Positions 29,642-38,589 of a stretch of DNA of 64,000 nt are shown here, piece by piece. A program made the translations under genes and the position numbers. How positions within the stretch are numbered: the first letter of the stretch is position 1; each line of letters begins with the position of its first letter. The stretch is from Gulosibacter sp. 10 (GTDB lineage: Bacteria; Actinomycetota; Actinomycetes; Actinomycetales; Microbacteriaceae). The notes below the pieces were generated by a model. The model ran no database searches. It saw only the letters and a list, made by a program, of their open reading frames with translations, and was not told where the DNA came from. The stretch lies in NCBI RefSeq assembly GCF_900163695.1, contig NZ_FUIC01000008.1:62001-126000 (forward strand), given 5' to 3'.

Positions 29642-31183
29642 TTGACTCCAGTCAACATTGCCCCCGGTTCGAACCCGCTGCGCCCGGCGGGCGAACGTCG
29701 GCTCGAGCCGATCGCGGGGCCATCGAGCCTCGTCTTCTTCGGCGTGACGGGCGACCTCAGCCGGAAGAAGCTCCTCCCCGCGGTCTACGACCTCGCCAAT
29801 CGCGGGCTGCTCTCCCCCTCCTTCGGCCTCGTCGGCTTCGGCCGCCGCGAGTGGTCGCACGAGGAGTTCCGCGCGTTCGTGCGCGAGAACGCGAAGAAGC
29901 ATGCCCGCACCGAATGGAGCGAGGACGTCTGGCGCCAGCTCAGCGCGGGCATCCGCTTCGTCTCCGGACAGTTCGACGACGACGAGGCGTTCGACCAGCT
30001 CCGCGACACCCTCTCCGCGCTCGAGCAGGACCAGGGCACCCGGGGCAACCACGCGTTCTACCTCTCGATCCCGCCGCGCGACTTCCCCATCGTCACGGAT
30101 CAGCTGCGCCGGTCGGGGCTCGCCAACGAATCCGAGCGGTCCTGGCGGCGCGTCATCATCGAGAAGCCGTTCGGCCACGACCTCGAGTCCGCGCGCGAGC
30201 TCAACGACATCGTCGAGTCGGTCTTCCCGAGCGATTCGATCTTCCGCATCGACCACTACCTGGGCAAGGAGACGGTGCAGAACATCCTCGCCCTCCGCTT
30301 CGCCAACACGATGTACGAGCCGCTGTGGAACGCCAACTGGGTCGACCACGTGCAGATCACGATGGCCGAGGACATCGGCGTGTCGGGCCGGGCCGGCTAC
30401 TACGACGGCGTGGGCGCTGCGCGCGACGTCATCCAGAACCACCTCCTGCAGCTGCTCGCGCTGACCGCGATGGAGGAGCCCCTCACCTTCGGAGCCCGCG
30501 ACCTCCGCGCGGAGAAGGAGAAGGTGCTCGCCGCGGTCCGCCTCGGCGACGACCTCGCCGCCACCACGGCCCGCGGCCAGTACTCGAGCGGATGGCAGGG
30601 CGGCGAGGAGGTTCGCGGATTCCTCGAGGAGGAGGGTATGAACCCCGAGTCCACCACCGAGACCTACGCCGCGCTCCGCCTCGAGATCGACAACCGCCGG
30701 TGGATGGGCGTGCCCTTCTACCTCCGCGCCGGCAAGCGCCTGGGCAGGCGGGTCACCGAGATCGCGATCACGTTCAAGGACGCGCCGCGCTATCTCTTCG
30801 CCCCCGCCGAGCGCGCCTCGCTGGGCCCGAACGCGCTCGTCATCCGCGTCCAGCCGGACGAGGGGGTCACCATGCGCTTCGGCGCGAAGGTGCCCGGCGT
30901 GGGCATGCGCGTCCGCGACGTCACGATGGACATGGGCTACGGCCACGCCTTCACCGAGTCGAGCCCGGAGGCCTACGAGCGGCTCATCCTCGACGTGCTG
31001 CTCGGCGACCCGCCCCTGTTCCCCCGCCATGAGGAGGTGGAGCTCTCCTGGCGCATCCTCGATCCCGTCGAGGAGTACTGGGCCTCCACCGGGGCGCCCG
31101 AGCCCTACAAGCCGGGCTCCTGGGGGCCCGAATCCGCCCACGAACTGCTCCGCCGCGACGGCCGTACCTGGAGGCGCCCGTGA
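29642..31183 (+). CDS. zwf: Glucose-6-phosphate 1-dehydrogenase
   Basis: Oxidises glucose-6-phosphate to 6-phosphogluconolactone with NADP, the entry to the oxidative pentose phosphate pathway. The protein has 513 residues. The nucleotide motif GVTGDLS is at 34-40 and the catalytic signature RIDHYLGKE is near 200. I chose the TTG at 29642: AGGGA lies just before it and the homologous sequence begins there. The in-frame GTG at 29597 is inside a hairpin stem with no ribosome-binding site. The stop overlaps the opcA GTG. Confidence 0.95.
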   Translation: MTPVNIAPGSNPLRPAGERRLEPIAGPSSLVFFGVTGDLSRKKLLPAVYDLANRGLLSPSFGLVGFGRREWSHEEFRAFVRENAKKHARTEWSEDVWRQLSAGIRFVSGQFDDDEAFDQLRDTLSALEQDQGTRGNHAFYLSIPPRDFPIVTDQLRRSGLANESERSWRRVIIEKPFGHDLESARELNDIVESVFPSDSIFRIDHYLGKETVQNILALRFANTMYEPLWNANWVDHVQITMAEDIGVSGRAGYYDGVGAARDVIQNHLLQLLALTAMEEPLTFGARDLRAEKEKVLAAVRLGDDLAATTARGQYSSGWQGGEEVRGFLEEEGMNPESTTETYAALRLEIDNRRWMGVPFYLRAGKRLGRRVTEIAITFKDAPRYLFAPAERASLGPNALVIRVQPDEGVTMRFGAKVPGVGMRVRDVTMDMGYGHAFTESSPEAYERLILDVLLGDPPLFPRHEEVELSWRILDPVEEYWASTGAPEPYKPGSWGPESAHELLRRDGRTWRRP

Positions 31184-32133
31184 TCACCAAACTGCACAAC
31201 ACGACCACATCCGAGGTCGCCCGCGAGCTCGTCCGGCTCCGCGAGGAGGGCGGGGCGGTGGCCCTCGGCCGCGTGCTCACCCTGGTGCTCGTCTCCGGCG
31301 AGAACCTGAACGAGGAGGCCATCCGGGCGGCGAACACCGCCTCGGGCGAGCACCCGATGCGCGTCATCGTGCTGCACGCCTACCCCGAGTCCGGCGAGGC
31401 CCGCATCGACGCGGAGATCCGCATCGGCTCCGATGCGGGGGCGAGCGAGGTCGTCATCCTCCACGCCCGCGGCCAGGCGGCGAACGACCCCGAGACCCTC
31501 GTGCAGGCCCTGCTGCTGCCGGACGCCCCGGTGGTCGCCTGGTGGCCCGGCAACGAGTGCTCCTCGCCCTTCGCATCCCCGATCGGCCGGATCGCCCAGC
31601 TGCGCATCGTGGACACGCACGAGGATCCCGACGGCCTGCAGTCCGTGAAGCGGCTCATCGCGGGCTACCACGACGGCGATACCAACCTCGCGTGGACCAG
31701 GCTCACCCGCTGGCGCGCCCAGCTCGCGGCGGTCCTGGACCAGCCTCCGTACGAGGCCGTGCTCAAGGCCGAGGTCGTCTCGAGCCGCGTCTCCACCGGA
31801 GCGCTGCTCATGGCCGCCTGGCTGCGGCACTACCTGGACGTGCCCGTGGAGCTCTCGCTCCACTCGGACGCGCGCCCCGGCAACCTGCGTACCGTTCGCC
31901 TCGTCCGCGAGTCCGGCATCGTCGAGCTCGAGCGCATCGCCTTCGAGAACGCGCGACTCCGGCAGACCGGACAGCCGGATCAGATCGTGCCGCTGATGCT
32001 GCGCGACCGCTACGAGGTGCTCGCCGAGGAGCTGCGCTCGCTCGCGCACGACCCCGTCTACGCGACCGCCCTGCTCGAGGGCGTTCCGGCCCTCGACCTC
32101 GACTCGCTCGCGGAACTGCACGCGGCGGGCTGA
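31180..32133 (+). CDS. opcA: Glucose-6-phosphate dehydrogenase assembly protein OpcA
   Basis: An actinobacterial and cyanobacterial protein needed for full Zwf activity; it forms a complex with Zwf. The 317-residue protein shows the pattern GRVLTLVLVSGENLNEEAIR, RVIVLHAYP and PDAPVVAWWPGNECSSPFASP. GTG start overlapping the zwf stop by 4 bases fits equimolar production of the partners. Followed by pgl after 13 bases. Confidence 0.95.
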   Translation: MITKLHNTTTSEVARELVRLREEGGAVALGRVLTLVLVSGENLNEEAIRAANTASGEHPMRVIVLHAYPESGEARIDAEIRIGSDAGASEVVILHARGQAANDPETLVQALLLPDAPVVAWWPGNECSSPFASPIGRIAQLRIVDTHEDPDGLQSVKRLIAGYHDGDTNLAWTRLTRWRAQLAAVLDQPPYEAVLKAEVVSSRVSTGALLMAAWLRHYLDVPVELSLHSDARPGNLRTVRLVRESGIVELERIAFENARLRQTGQPDQIVPLMLRDRYEVLAEELRSLAHDPVYATALLEGVPALDLDSLAELHAAG

Positions 32134-32146
32134 GCGGAGGGACGTC

Positions 32147-32908
32147 ATGGAATTCACGAACGCCCGGCTGGTCGAGGCCCCCTCGGCCGAGGAGCTCGAC
32201 CGCCGGTTCGCCGAGGAGGTCGCCGACTACGTGCAGGAGCGCATCGCCGCCGCCGGCACCGTCCACCTGGCGGTATCGGGCGGCTCGCTCGCCGAGCGCG
32301 CGCTCCCCCGCGTCATCGCCGCGGCCAACGAGCGCGGCATCGACTGGTCGAACGTGCACATCTGGTTCGCGGACGAGCGCTTCTCCCCGCGCGGCAGCAT
32401 CGATCGCAACGCGACGCTCGTCGTCGCGGCCGGACGCGAGGCCGCCGGCTTCCGCCCCGAGCACCTCCACATCACGGAGGCGAGCGACTCCGGCATCTCC
32501 CTGGACGAGGTCGCCGAGCGCTATGCGGAGCAGCTGCGGACGTACGTGGGCGCCCAGCACTCCGGCCGCGTACCGCAGCTCGACCTCGTGCTGCTGGGGA
32601 TGGGGCCGGACGGGCACACCGCCTCCCTCTTCCCCGGCCTGCCCGGCGTGCGGGCCGAGGAGGAGCTCGTGATCGCCGTCCGCGACTCCCCCAAGCCGCC
32701 CGCCGAGCGGGTGAGCCTGACCCTGCCGGTGCTCGCCGCGAGCCGCCGCTGCTGGCTCTACGCGACCGGCGAGAACAAGCGCGAGGCCCTCGCCTTGGCC
32801 CGCAGCGGCACCGCCACGCGCGAGGAGTCCCCCGTCGGCGCGATCCGCGCGGCCGAGGAGGTCGCGATCTTCGCCGACGCCGCCGCGCTGGGCACGGCCT
32901 CGGGCTGA
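32147..32908 (+). CDS. pgl: 6-phosphogluconolactonase
   Basis: Hydrolyses 6-phosphogluconolactone, the step after Zwf. The 253-residue protein belongs to the SOL/DevB family, with LAVSGGSLAERALP, VHIWFADERFSPRGSIDRN and LLGMGPDGHTASLFPGLPG as signatures. GGAGG lies upstream of the ATG. Last gene of the pentose phosphate operon; three short tandem repeats and a strong terminator follow. Confidence 0.95.
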   Translation: MEFTNARLVEAPSAEELDRRFAEEVADYVQERIAAAGTVHLAVSGGSLAERALPRVIAAANERGIDWSNVHIWFADERFSPRGSIDRNATLVVAAGREAAGFRPEHLHITEASDSGISLDEVAERYAEQLRTYVGAQHSGRVPQLDLVLLGMGPDGHTASLFPGLPGVRAEEELVIAVRDSPKPPAERVSLTLPVLAASRRCWLYATGENKREALALARSGTATREESPVGAIRAAEEVAIFADAAALGTASG

Positions 32909-32927
32909 GCCCCCGAGCCGCGCGGAA

Positions 32928-32978
32928 CACTGCCCAGCGCGAACCACTGCCCAGCGCGAACCACTGCTCAGGGCGAAC
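32928..32978. repeat. Three tandem copies of a 17-bp repeat
   Basis: CACTGCCCAGCGCGAAC occurs at 32928-32944 and 32945-32961 with no change, then at 32962-32978 with two substitutions. It lies between the pgl stop and the terminator hairpin. No function is evident. Confidence 0.9.
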
Positions 32979-32980
32979 AC

Positions 32981-33018
32981 GGAGCGGCCCGGACGATGGC
33001 GATCGTCCGGGCCGCTCC
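32981..33018. terminator. Bidirectional terminator between pgl and secG
   Basis: Perfect 17-base arms (32981-32997 and 33002-33018) with a GGCG loop, between convergent pgl and secG. Confidence 0.88.
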
Positions 33019-33040
33019 CGTTCGCGTCGTGCACGCCCCG

Positions 33041-33295
33041 CTAGATGCCGGGCGTCTGGAACTTCATGAGGATGCCCATGAAGACGATCGCGAGACCCCA
33101 GATGACCAGCGTCCAGGTCGTCATCCGGTTGAGGTTCTTCTCGGCCACGCCGGACGACGAGGCGTTCGACGTGACGCCGCCGCCGAACATGTCGCTCAGC
33201 CCGCCGCCCTTACCGCGGTGCAGCAGGATGAACAGGATGAGCAGGAGGCTCGAGATGGCGAGCACCACCTGCAGGATGACGAGGAGGATGTCCAC
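33041..33295 (-). CDS. secG: Preprotein translocase subunit SecG
   Basis: Small membrane subunit of the SecYEG protein export channel, 84 residues. Two hydrophobic helices flank the conserved loop HRGKGGGLSDMFGGG. GTG start with AAAGG upstream. It sits downstream of tpiA, the usual actinobacterial arrangement, but a terminator-like hairpin lies in between. Confidence 0.94.
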   Translation of the reverse strand: MDILLVILQVVLAISSLLLILFILLHRGKGGGLSDMFGGGVTSNASSSGVAEKNLNRMTTWTLVIWGLAIVFMGILMKFQTPGI

Positions 33296-33331
33296 GGGGA
33301 CCTTTCGACGGGTCGGGGTTGAGCGGAGGAC

Positions 33332-33356
33332 GGCGGGGCCGGAGTCCGGCCCCGCC
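33332..33356 (-). terminator. Terminator after tpiA
   Basis: Perfect 12-base arms GGCGGGGCCGGA and TCCGGCCCCGCC separated by a single G, 26 bases beyond the tpiA stop and upstream of secG. Partial read-through to secG is possible. Confidence 0.7.
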
Positions 33357-33382
33357 CCGAGTATAGGCGATCGGGTCGTTCC

Positions 33383-34174
33383 CTACACGCCGACGTGCGA
33401 GCGGTAGCGGATGATGGAGGAGAAATCCTCCACGCTCAGGCTCGCGCCGCCGACGAGCGCGCCGTCGATGTCCGGTTCGCGCATGATGCTCGCGACGTTG
33501 CCGGGCTTCACCGAGCCGCCGTAGAGGATGCGGACGTTCGCGGCCGCCTCCTCGCCGAGCAGCTCCGAGACCGCGCGCCGGATCGAGGCGCAGACCTCCT
33601 GCGCCTGCTCGCTCGTCGCGACCTCGCCGGTCCCGATGGCCCAGACCGGCTCGTAGGCGATGACCACCTCGGCGCCGGCCTGCACATCGGCCAGACCCGC
33701 CTTGAGCTGCTCGACCGATACGCTCGCGGGGTCCTCGAGCGATTCCCGCTGCTCGAGGCTCTCGCCGACGCACAGCACCGGCACGAGCCCGTGCCGCACC
33801 GCGGCGTTCACCTTGGCGCGGCAGACCTCGTCGGTCTCGTCGTGCAGCGTGCGGCGCTCGGAGTGCCCGACGAGCACGTACTTGGCGCCCAGCTGCGCGA
33901 GGAACTCGCCGGAGACGTCGCCGGTGTAGGCGCCCGAGTCGTGCTGCGAGAGATCCTGCGCGCCGTAGCCGAGCTTGAGCTTGTCGGCGTCGACGATGGT
34001 CTGCACGCTGCGGATGTCGGTGAACGGCGGGAAGACCGCGGCCTCGACCTCTTCGTAGTCGTGGCCCGCGTCCTTGAGCGTCCAGGCGAGCTTCTGCACG
34101 AAGGCGATCGCCTGGAGATGATTGAAATTCATCTTCCAGTTGCCCGCCATGAGCGGCGTGCGAGTGGTTACCAT
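33383..34174 (-). CDS. tpiA: Triosephosphate isomerase
   Basis: Interconverts dihydroxyacetone phosphate and glyceraldehyde-3-phosphate. The 263-residue TIM barrel has catalytic Lys14 (GNWKMN), His104 (GHSERR) and Glu175 (AYEPVWAIGTG). The start overlaps the pgk stop by 7 bases, with GGAGG inside the end of pgk, so the two are coupled. Confidence 0.97.
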   Translation of the reverse strand: MVTTRTPLMAGNWKMNFNHLQAIAFVQKLAWTLKDAGHDYEEVEAAVFPPFTDIRSVQTIVDADKLKLGYGAQDLSQHDSGAYTGDVSGEFLAQLGAKYVLVGHSERRTLHDETDEVCRAKVNAAVRHGLVPVLCVGESLEQRESLEDPASVSVEQLKAGLADVQAGAEVVIAYEPVWAIGTGEVATSEQAQEVCASIRRAVSELLGEEAAANVRILYGGSVKPGNVASIMREPDIDGALVGGASLSVEDFSSIIRYRSHVGV

Positions 34175-35379
34175 CCGAGTACCTCCAGTCCGGGCAGGCG
34201 CTTCCCCTCGATGAGTTCGAGGCTGGCCCCGCCGCCGGTTGACACGTGTCCGAATTCGTCGTCGGCGAAGCCGAGCGTGCGGATCGCCGCGGCCGAGTCC
34301 CCGCCGCCCACGACCGAGAGCCCGTCCACCGCGGTGAGCGCCTGGGCGATCGCCGCGGTGCCGGAGGCGAAGGCGGGGAACTCGAACACGCCCATCGGCC
34401 CGTTCCAGAACACCGTCCTCGACGTGCGGATCGCCTCCGCGTACGCGCGTTCGGCCTCGGGCCCGATGTCGAGGCCGATGCCCTCCGCCCCGAAGGAGGA
34501 GGACTCGATGGCATCCGCCGGCACGACCTCGTGGGCCGCATCCGCGGCGAACCGGTCCGCCACCACGACGTCGGCCGGCAGCAGCAGCTCGACGCCGCGC
34601 TCCTCGGCCTCGGCGAGGTATCCCCGGACCGCCTCGATCTGCTCCGATTCCAGCAGCGAGCTCGCCACCGCGTGGCCCTGCGCCGCCAGGAACGTGAAGA
34701 GCATCCCGCCGCCGACCACGAGCCGGTCGACGCGCGGCAGCAGGTTGCTGATGACGCCGAGCTTGTCGGAGACCTTGGAGCCGCCGAGCACCACGGTGAA
34801 CGGCTGCTCCGGGTTGTCGACGACGCGCCCCAGCTTCTCGACCTCGGTGGCGACGAGCGCCCCCGCCGCGGAGGGCAGCAGCTGCGCCAGCTCGTAGACC
34901 GAGGCCTGCTTGCGGTGCACGACGCCGAAGCCGTCCGAGACGAAGGCGTCGCCGAACTGGGCGAGCCGCTCGGCGAAGGCGCGCCGTTCGGCGTCGTCCT
35001 TGCTCGTCTCCCCCGGGTTGAAGCGGAGGTTCTCGAGGACGACCAGCTCGCCGTCCTCGAGCGACGCCACCGCCTCGCGGGCGCTCTCGCCCACGGTGTC
35101 CGCGGCGAGGACGACGTCCTTCTCGAGCAGCTGCCCGAGACGCTCGGCCGCGGGCGCCAGCGAGAACTCCGGGTTCGGCTCGCCCTTGGGCCTGCCGAGA
35201 TGCGAGATCACGACGACCTTGGCGCCCTGATCGAGCAGCGCGCGGAGCGTCGGCAGCGAGGCGCGGGCGCGGCCGTCATCGGTGATCTCGCCGTCGCTGA
35301 GCGGCATGTTGAGATCGCAGCGGACGATGACGCGCTTGCCGGCGAGATCGCCGAGCGAGTCGAGGGTGCGCAGTGGCAT
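34168..35379 (-). CDS. pgk: Phosphoglycerate kinase
   Basis: Makes ATP and 3-phosphoglycerate from 1,3-bisphosphoglycerate. The 403-residue protein carries VIVRCDLNMPL at the N-terminus, SHLGRPKGEPNPEFSL, the basic patch ENLRFNPGE, VLGGSKVSDKLGVI and the C-terminal GGGDSAAAIRTLG. It lies 42 bases after gap and overlaps tpiA, forming the gap-pgk-tpiA glycolytic operon. Confidence 0.97.
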   Translation of the reverse strand: MPLRTLDSLGDLAGKRVIVRCDLNMPLSDGEITDDGRARASLPTLRALLDQGAKVVVISHLGRPKGEPNPEFSLAPAAERLGQLLEKDVVLAADTVGESAREAVASLEDGELVVLENLRFNPGETSKDDAERRAFAERLAQFGDAFVSDGFGVVHRKQASVYELAQLLPSAAGALVATEVEKLGRVVDNPEQPFTVVLGGSKVSDKLGVISNLLPRVDRLVVGGGMLFTFLAAQGHAVASSLLESEQIEAVRGYLAEAEERGVELLLPADVVVADRFAADAAHEVVPADAIESSSFGAEGIGLDIGPEAERAYAEAIRTSRTVFWNGPMGVFEFPAFASGTAAIAQALTAVDGLSVVGGGDSAAAIRTLGFADDEFGHVSTGGGASLELIEGKRLPGLEVLGW

Positions 35380-35421
35380 GGTGTGCTCCTCCTGGTATGG
35401 GCCGTGGCGGGAACCGCGGGC

Positions 35422-36438
<1,017 letters not shown>

Positions 36439-36446
36439 TTATGAAG

Positions 36447-36482
36447 TGCGATTGCGAACAGAACCGGGACGGCTCAATCGCA
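36447..36482. promoter_or_regulatory. Inverted repeat upstream of gap
   Basis: TGCGATTG (36447-36454) and CAATCGCA (36475-36482) are perfect 8-base arms around 20 bases, 21 bases before the gap start. It could be a leader hairpin or an operator. Confidence 0.35.
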
Positions 36483-36581
36483 AGAGTTTCCTCTGCGTCC
36501 ACCGTACTCGGCGCAGATCACGGGCTCGCTCAGATTTCGCCGAGTGCGCGCCCCGCGCGGAGGCGTCCGCGGCCGGGTCCG

Positions 36582-37559
36582 CTAGTCGAGCTCCTCATGC
36601 TCCGCCACGCCCTCCGCGGTGCCGGGGATGCCCTGCTCGCCCGCCTGCCGATCGGCGAGCGAGAGGAGCCTTCGCACCCGACCCGCGACCGCGTCCTTGG
36701 TCATCGGCGGGTCCGCGCGCTGACCGAGCTCGTCCAGCGAGGCCTCGCGGTACTTGAGCCGGAGCTCCCCCGCGTAGCGCAGGTGCTCGGGCACGTCGTC
36801 CCCGAGGATCTCGAAGGCCCGCTCGACGCGTGCGCAGGCGGTCACCGCGGCCTGCGCGGAACGGCGCAGGTTCGCGTCGTCGAAGTTGACGAGCCGGTTG
36901 GCTGTGGCGCGGGTCTCCTTCCGCTGCCGCTGCTGCTCCCACTCCGCCAGCACCTGCTTCGCGCCGATCGCGGCGAGCATCGCGTTGATGGCGTCGACAT
37001 CGCGGACGATGACGCGGTTCACGCCGCGCACCTCGCGCGCCTTCGCCTCGATCCCGAGCCGGCCGCCGGCGCCCACGAGCGCCATCGCCGTCTCGCGGTT
37101 GGGGCAGGCCACCTCGAGCGAGGCGGACCGACCCGGGTCGGAGAGCGTTCCGCTCGCCATGAAGGCCCCCCGCCAGATCGCGGCGAGGATGTCGGCGCGG
37201 CCGAGCGCCAGCTTGTTCGGGATGCCGCGCACGATCCGGCCGCGGCTGTCCATCAGCCCGGTCTGCCGGGCGAGGGTGTCGCCCTGCTCGAGCACGCGCA
37301 CGAAGTAGCTCATCTGGCCCGGCTTCGCGGCCGAGGCCCTGCCCAGCCGCGCGCGGATCCCGTAGAGGGCGCCGATCTCGCGCCCGAGCCGCAGCGCCAG
37401 CTGCTCGCTGTCGAGCTCCGCCTCGATGATGTAGCGGTGCGAGATCATCTGCAGCGCGCCTGCGAAGCGCAGGATGCTCGAAACCTGAGCGGCCCGGGCC
37501 TGGTTCGACCCCGGACTGACCCCTACGATCTCTTGCTTGACCTGCGCGGTGAGCGACAA
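36582..37559 (-). CDS. whiA: DNA-binding protein WhiA
   Basis: Actinobacterial and Gram-positive regulator with a LAGLIDADG-like fold joined to a helix-turn-helix; in Streptomyces it controls sporulation septation, in others cell division. The 325-residue protein begins SLTAQVKQEIVGV, has GAFMASGTLSDP in the homing-endonuclease-like part and SLDELGQRADPPMTKDAVAG in the C-terminal helix-turn-helix. The start is TTG with GGAGG 5 bases upstream. It follows rapZ with no yvcK between. Confidence 0.95.
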   Translation of the reverse strand: MSLTAQVKQEIVGVSPGSNQARAAQVSSILRFAGALQMISHRYIIEAELDSEQLALRLGREIGALYGIRARLGRASAAKPGQMSYFVRVLEQGDTLARQTGLMDSRGRIVRGIPNKLALGRADILAAIWRGAFMASGTLSDPGRSASLEVACPNRETAMALVGAGGRLGIEAKAREVRGVNRVIVRDVDAINAMLAAIGAKQVLAEWEQQRQRKETRATANRLVNFDDANLRRSAQAAVTACARVERAFEILGDDVPEHLRYAGELRLKYREASLDELGQRADPPMTKDAVAGRVRRLLSLADRQAGEQGIPGTAEGVAEHEELD

Positions 37560-37615
37560 TTTTCCTCCATAACCGGGGCCTTGGACGGGCCCGTCGAACC
37601 GTTGAACTGCACGTG

Positions 37616-37641
37616 CCGCCCGTCGCGGCGATCGCGGGCGG
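37616..37641 (-). terminator. Possible attenuating hairpin between rapZ and whiA
   Basis: CCGCCCG (37616-37622) and CGGGCGG (37635-37641) pair across 12 bases in the 93-base gap. The 12-base palindrome GACGGGCCCGTC at 37584-37595 lies just downstream. Strength as a terminator is doubtful. Confidence 0.35.
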
Positions 37642-37652
37642 AGAAGACGATG

Positions 37653-38555
37653 CTACTCGCGACCGAGGTCGCGGTGGCGCACCGAGACCGCGATGTCCTC
37701 CCGGCCGCGGAGCTGATTGGCGATCTGCTCGGTCATGGCGACCGAGCGGTGCTTGCCGCCCGTGCACCCGATCGCGATGAGGGCGTGGCGCTTGTTCTCG
37801 CGCAGGTACCCCTCCACCACGGGCTCGAGCATGCCGAGGAAGTGCTCGACGAACTCCTCCGCGCCGGGCTGCGCCAGGACGTAGTCGCTCACGCGCTTGT
37901 CGCGTCCGTTGAAGGGGCGCAGCTCGGGGTTCCAGAAGGGATTGGGCAGGAAGCGCATGTCGAGGACGATGTCGGCGTCGGTGGGGGTCCCGTACTTGAA
38001 GCCGAAGCTCATGACCGTGAGCTGCAGCCGCTGGTGGTCCGGCTCGCCGAACCGCTCGGTCACGCGCTGGCTCAGCTGGTGAACGTTGAGCTCGGAGGTG
38101 TCGAACACGACGTCGGCGAGGCTGCGGATCTCGCGGACCCGGTCCCGCTCGTGGGCGATGGCCTCGGTGATCGTGCCGTCCTGCTGCAGCGGGTGCGGGC
38201 GGCGCGACTGCTCGTAGCGCCGGATGAGGGATTCGTCGGTCGCGTCGAGGAACAGGACCTGCACGTCGTAGGTCTTCCGGAGCTCGTCGAGGAAGCCGTC
38301 GAACTGCTCGAGGAGGCGGCCGCCGCGGATGTCGATGGCCACCGCGAGCTTGGGCAGCGAATCGCGCGCCTTGCCGGCGACCTCGATGAGCGGGCGGATC
38401 ATCTGCGGCGGCAGGTTGTCGACGACGAACCAGTCGAGGTCCTCGAACGCCTTGCACGCGGTCGACCTGCCGGCGCCCGACATGCCGGTCACGATGACGA
38501 GCTGCTGGCGCTCGCCCTCCTCCAACGGACCGGGCCCCTCATTCGACACGTGCAT
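37653..38555 (-). CDS. rapZ: RNase adapter / nucleotide-binding protein RapZ (YvcJ)
   Basis: P-loop protein of the RapZ/YvcJ family. In enteric bacteria RapZ steers small-RNA decay; in Gram-positives its role is less clear. With the ATG at 38555 it has 300 residues, Walker A GMSGAGRS at 24-31, DNLPP and the C-terminal CTGGKHRSV. I chose this ATG because AGGAG sits 5 bases before it; the GTG two codons upstream is too close to the ribosome-binding site. It lies in the uvrC-rapZ-whiA order typical of actinobacteria. Confidence 0.93.
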   Translation of the reverse strand: MHVSNEGPGPLEEGERQQLVIVTGMSGAGRSTACKAFEDLDWFVVDNLPPQMIRPLIEVAGKARDSLPKLAVAIDIRGGRLLEQFDGFLDELRKTYDVQVLFLDATDESLIRRYEQSRRPHPLQQDGTITEAIAHERDRVREIRSLADVVFDTSELNVHQLSQRVTERFGEPDHQRLQLTVMSFGFKYGTPTDADIVLDMRFLPNPFWNPELRPFNGRDKRVSDYVLAQPGAEEFVEHFLGMLEPVVEGYLRENKRHALIAIGCTGGKHRSVAMTEQIANQLRGREDIAVSVRHRDLGRE

Positions 38556-38589
38556 GCTCACTCCTGATCCTCACGAACGGATTCCTAGC

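Noticed and set aside
24698-31141. A 2147-codon open frame on the minus strand, antisense to tkt through zwf
   Set aside because: It is the complement of strongly supported genes. Its Arg, Gly, Glu and Leu-rich content is typical of antisense frames in high-GC DNA, and it shows no family motifs.
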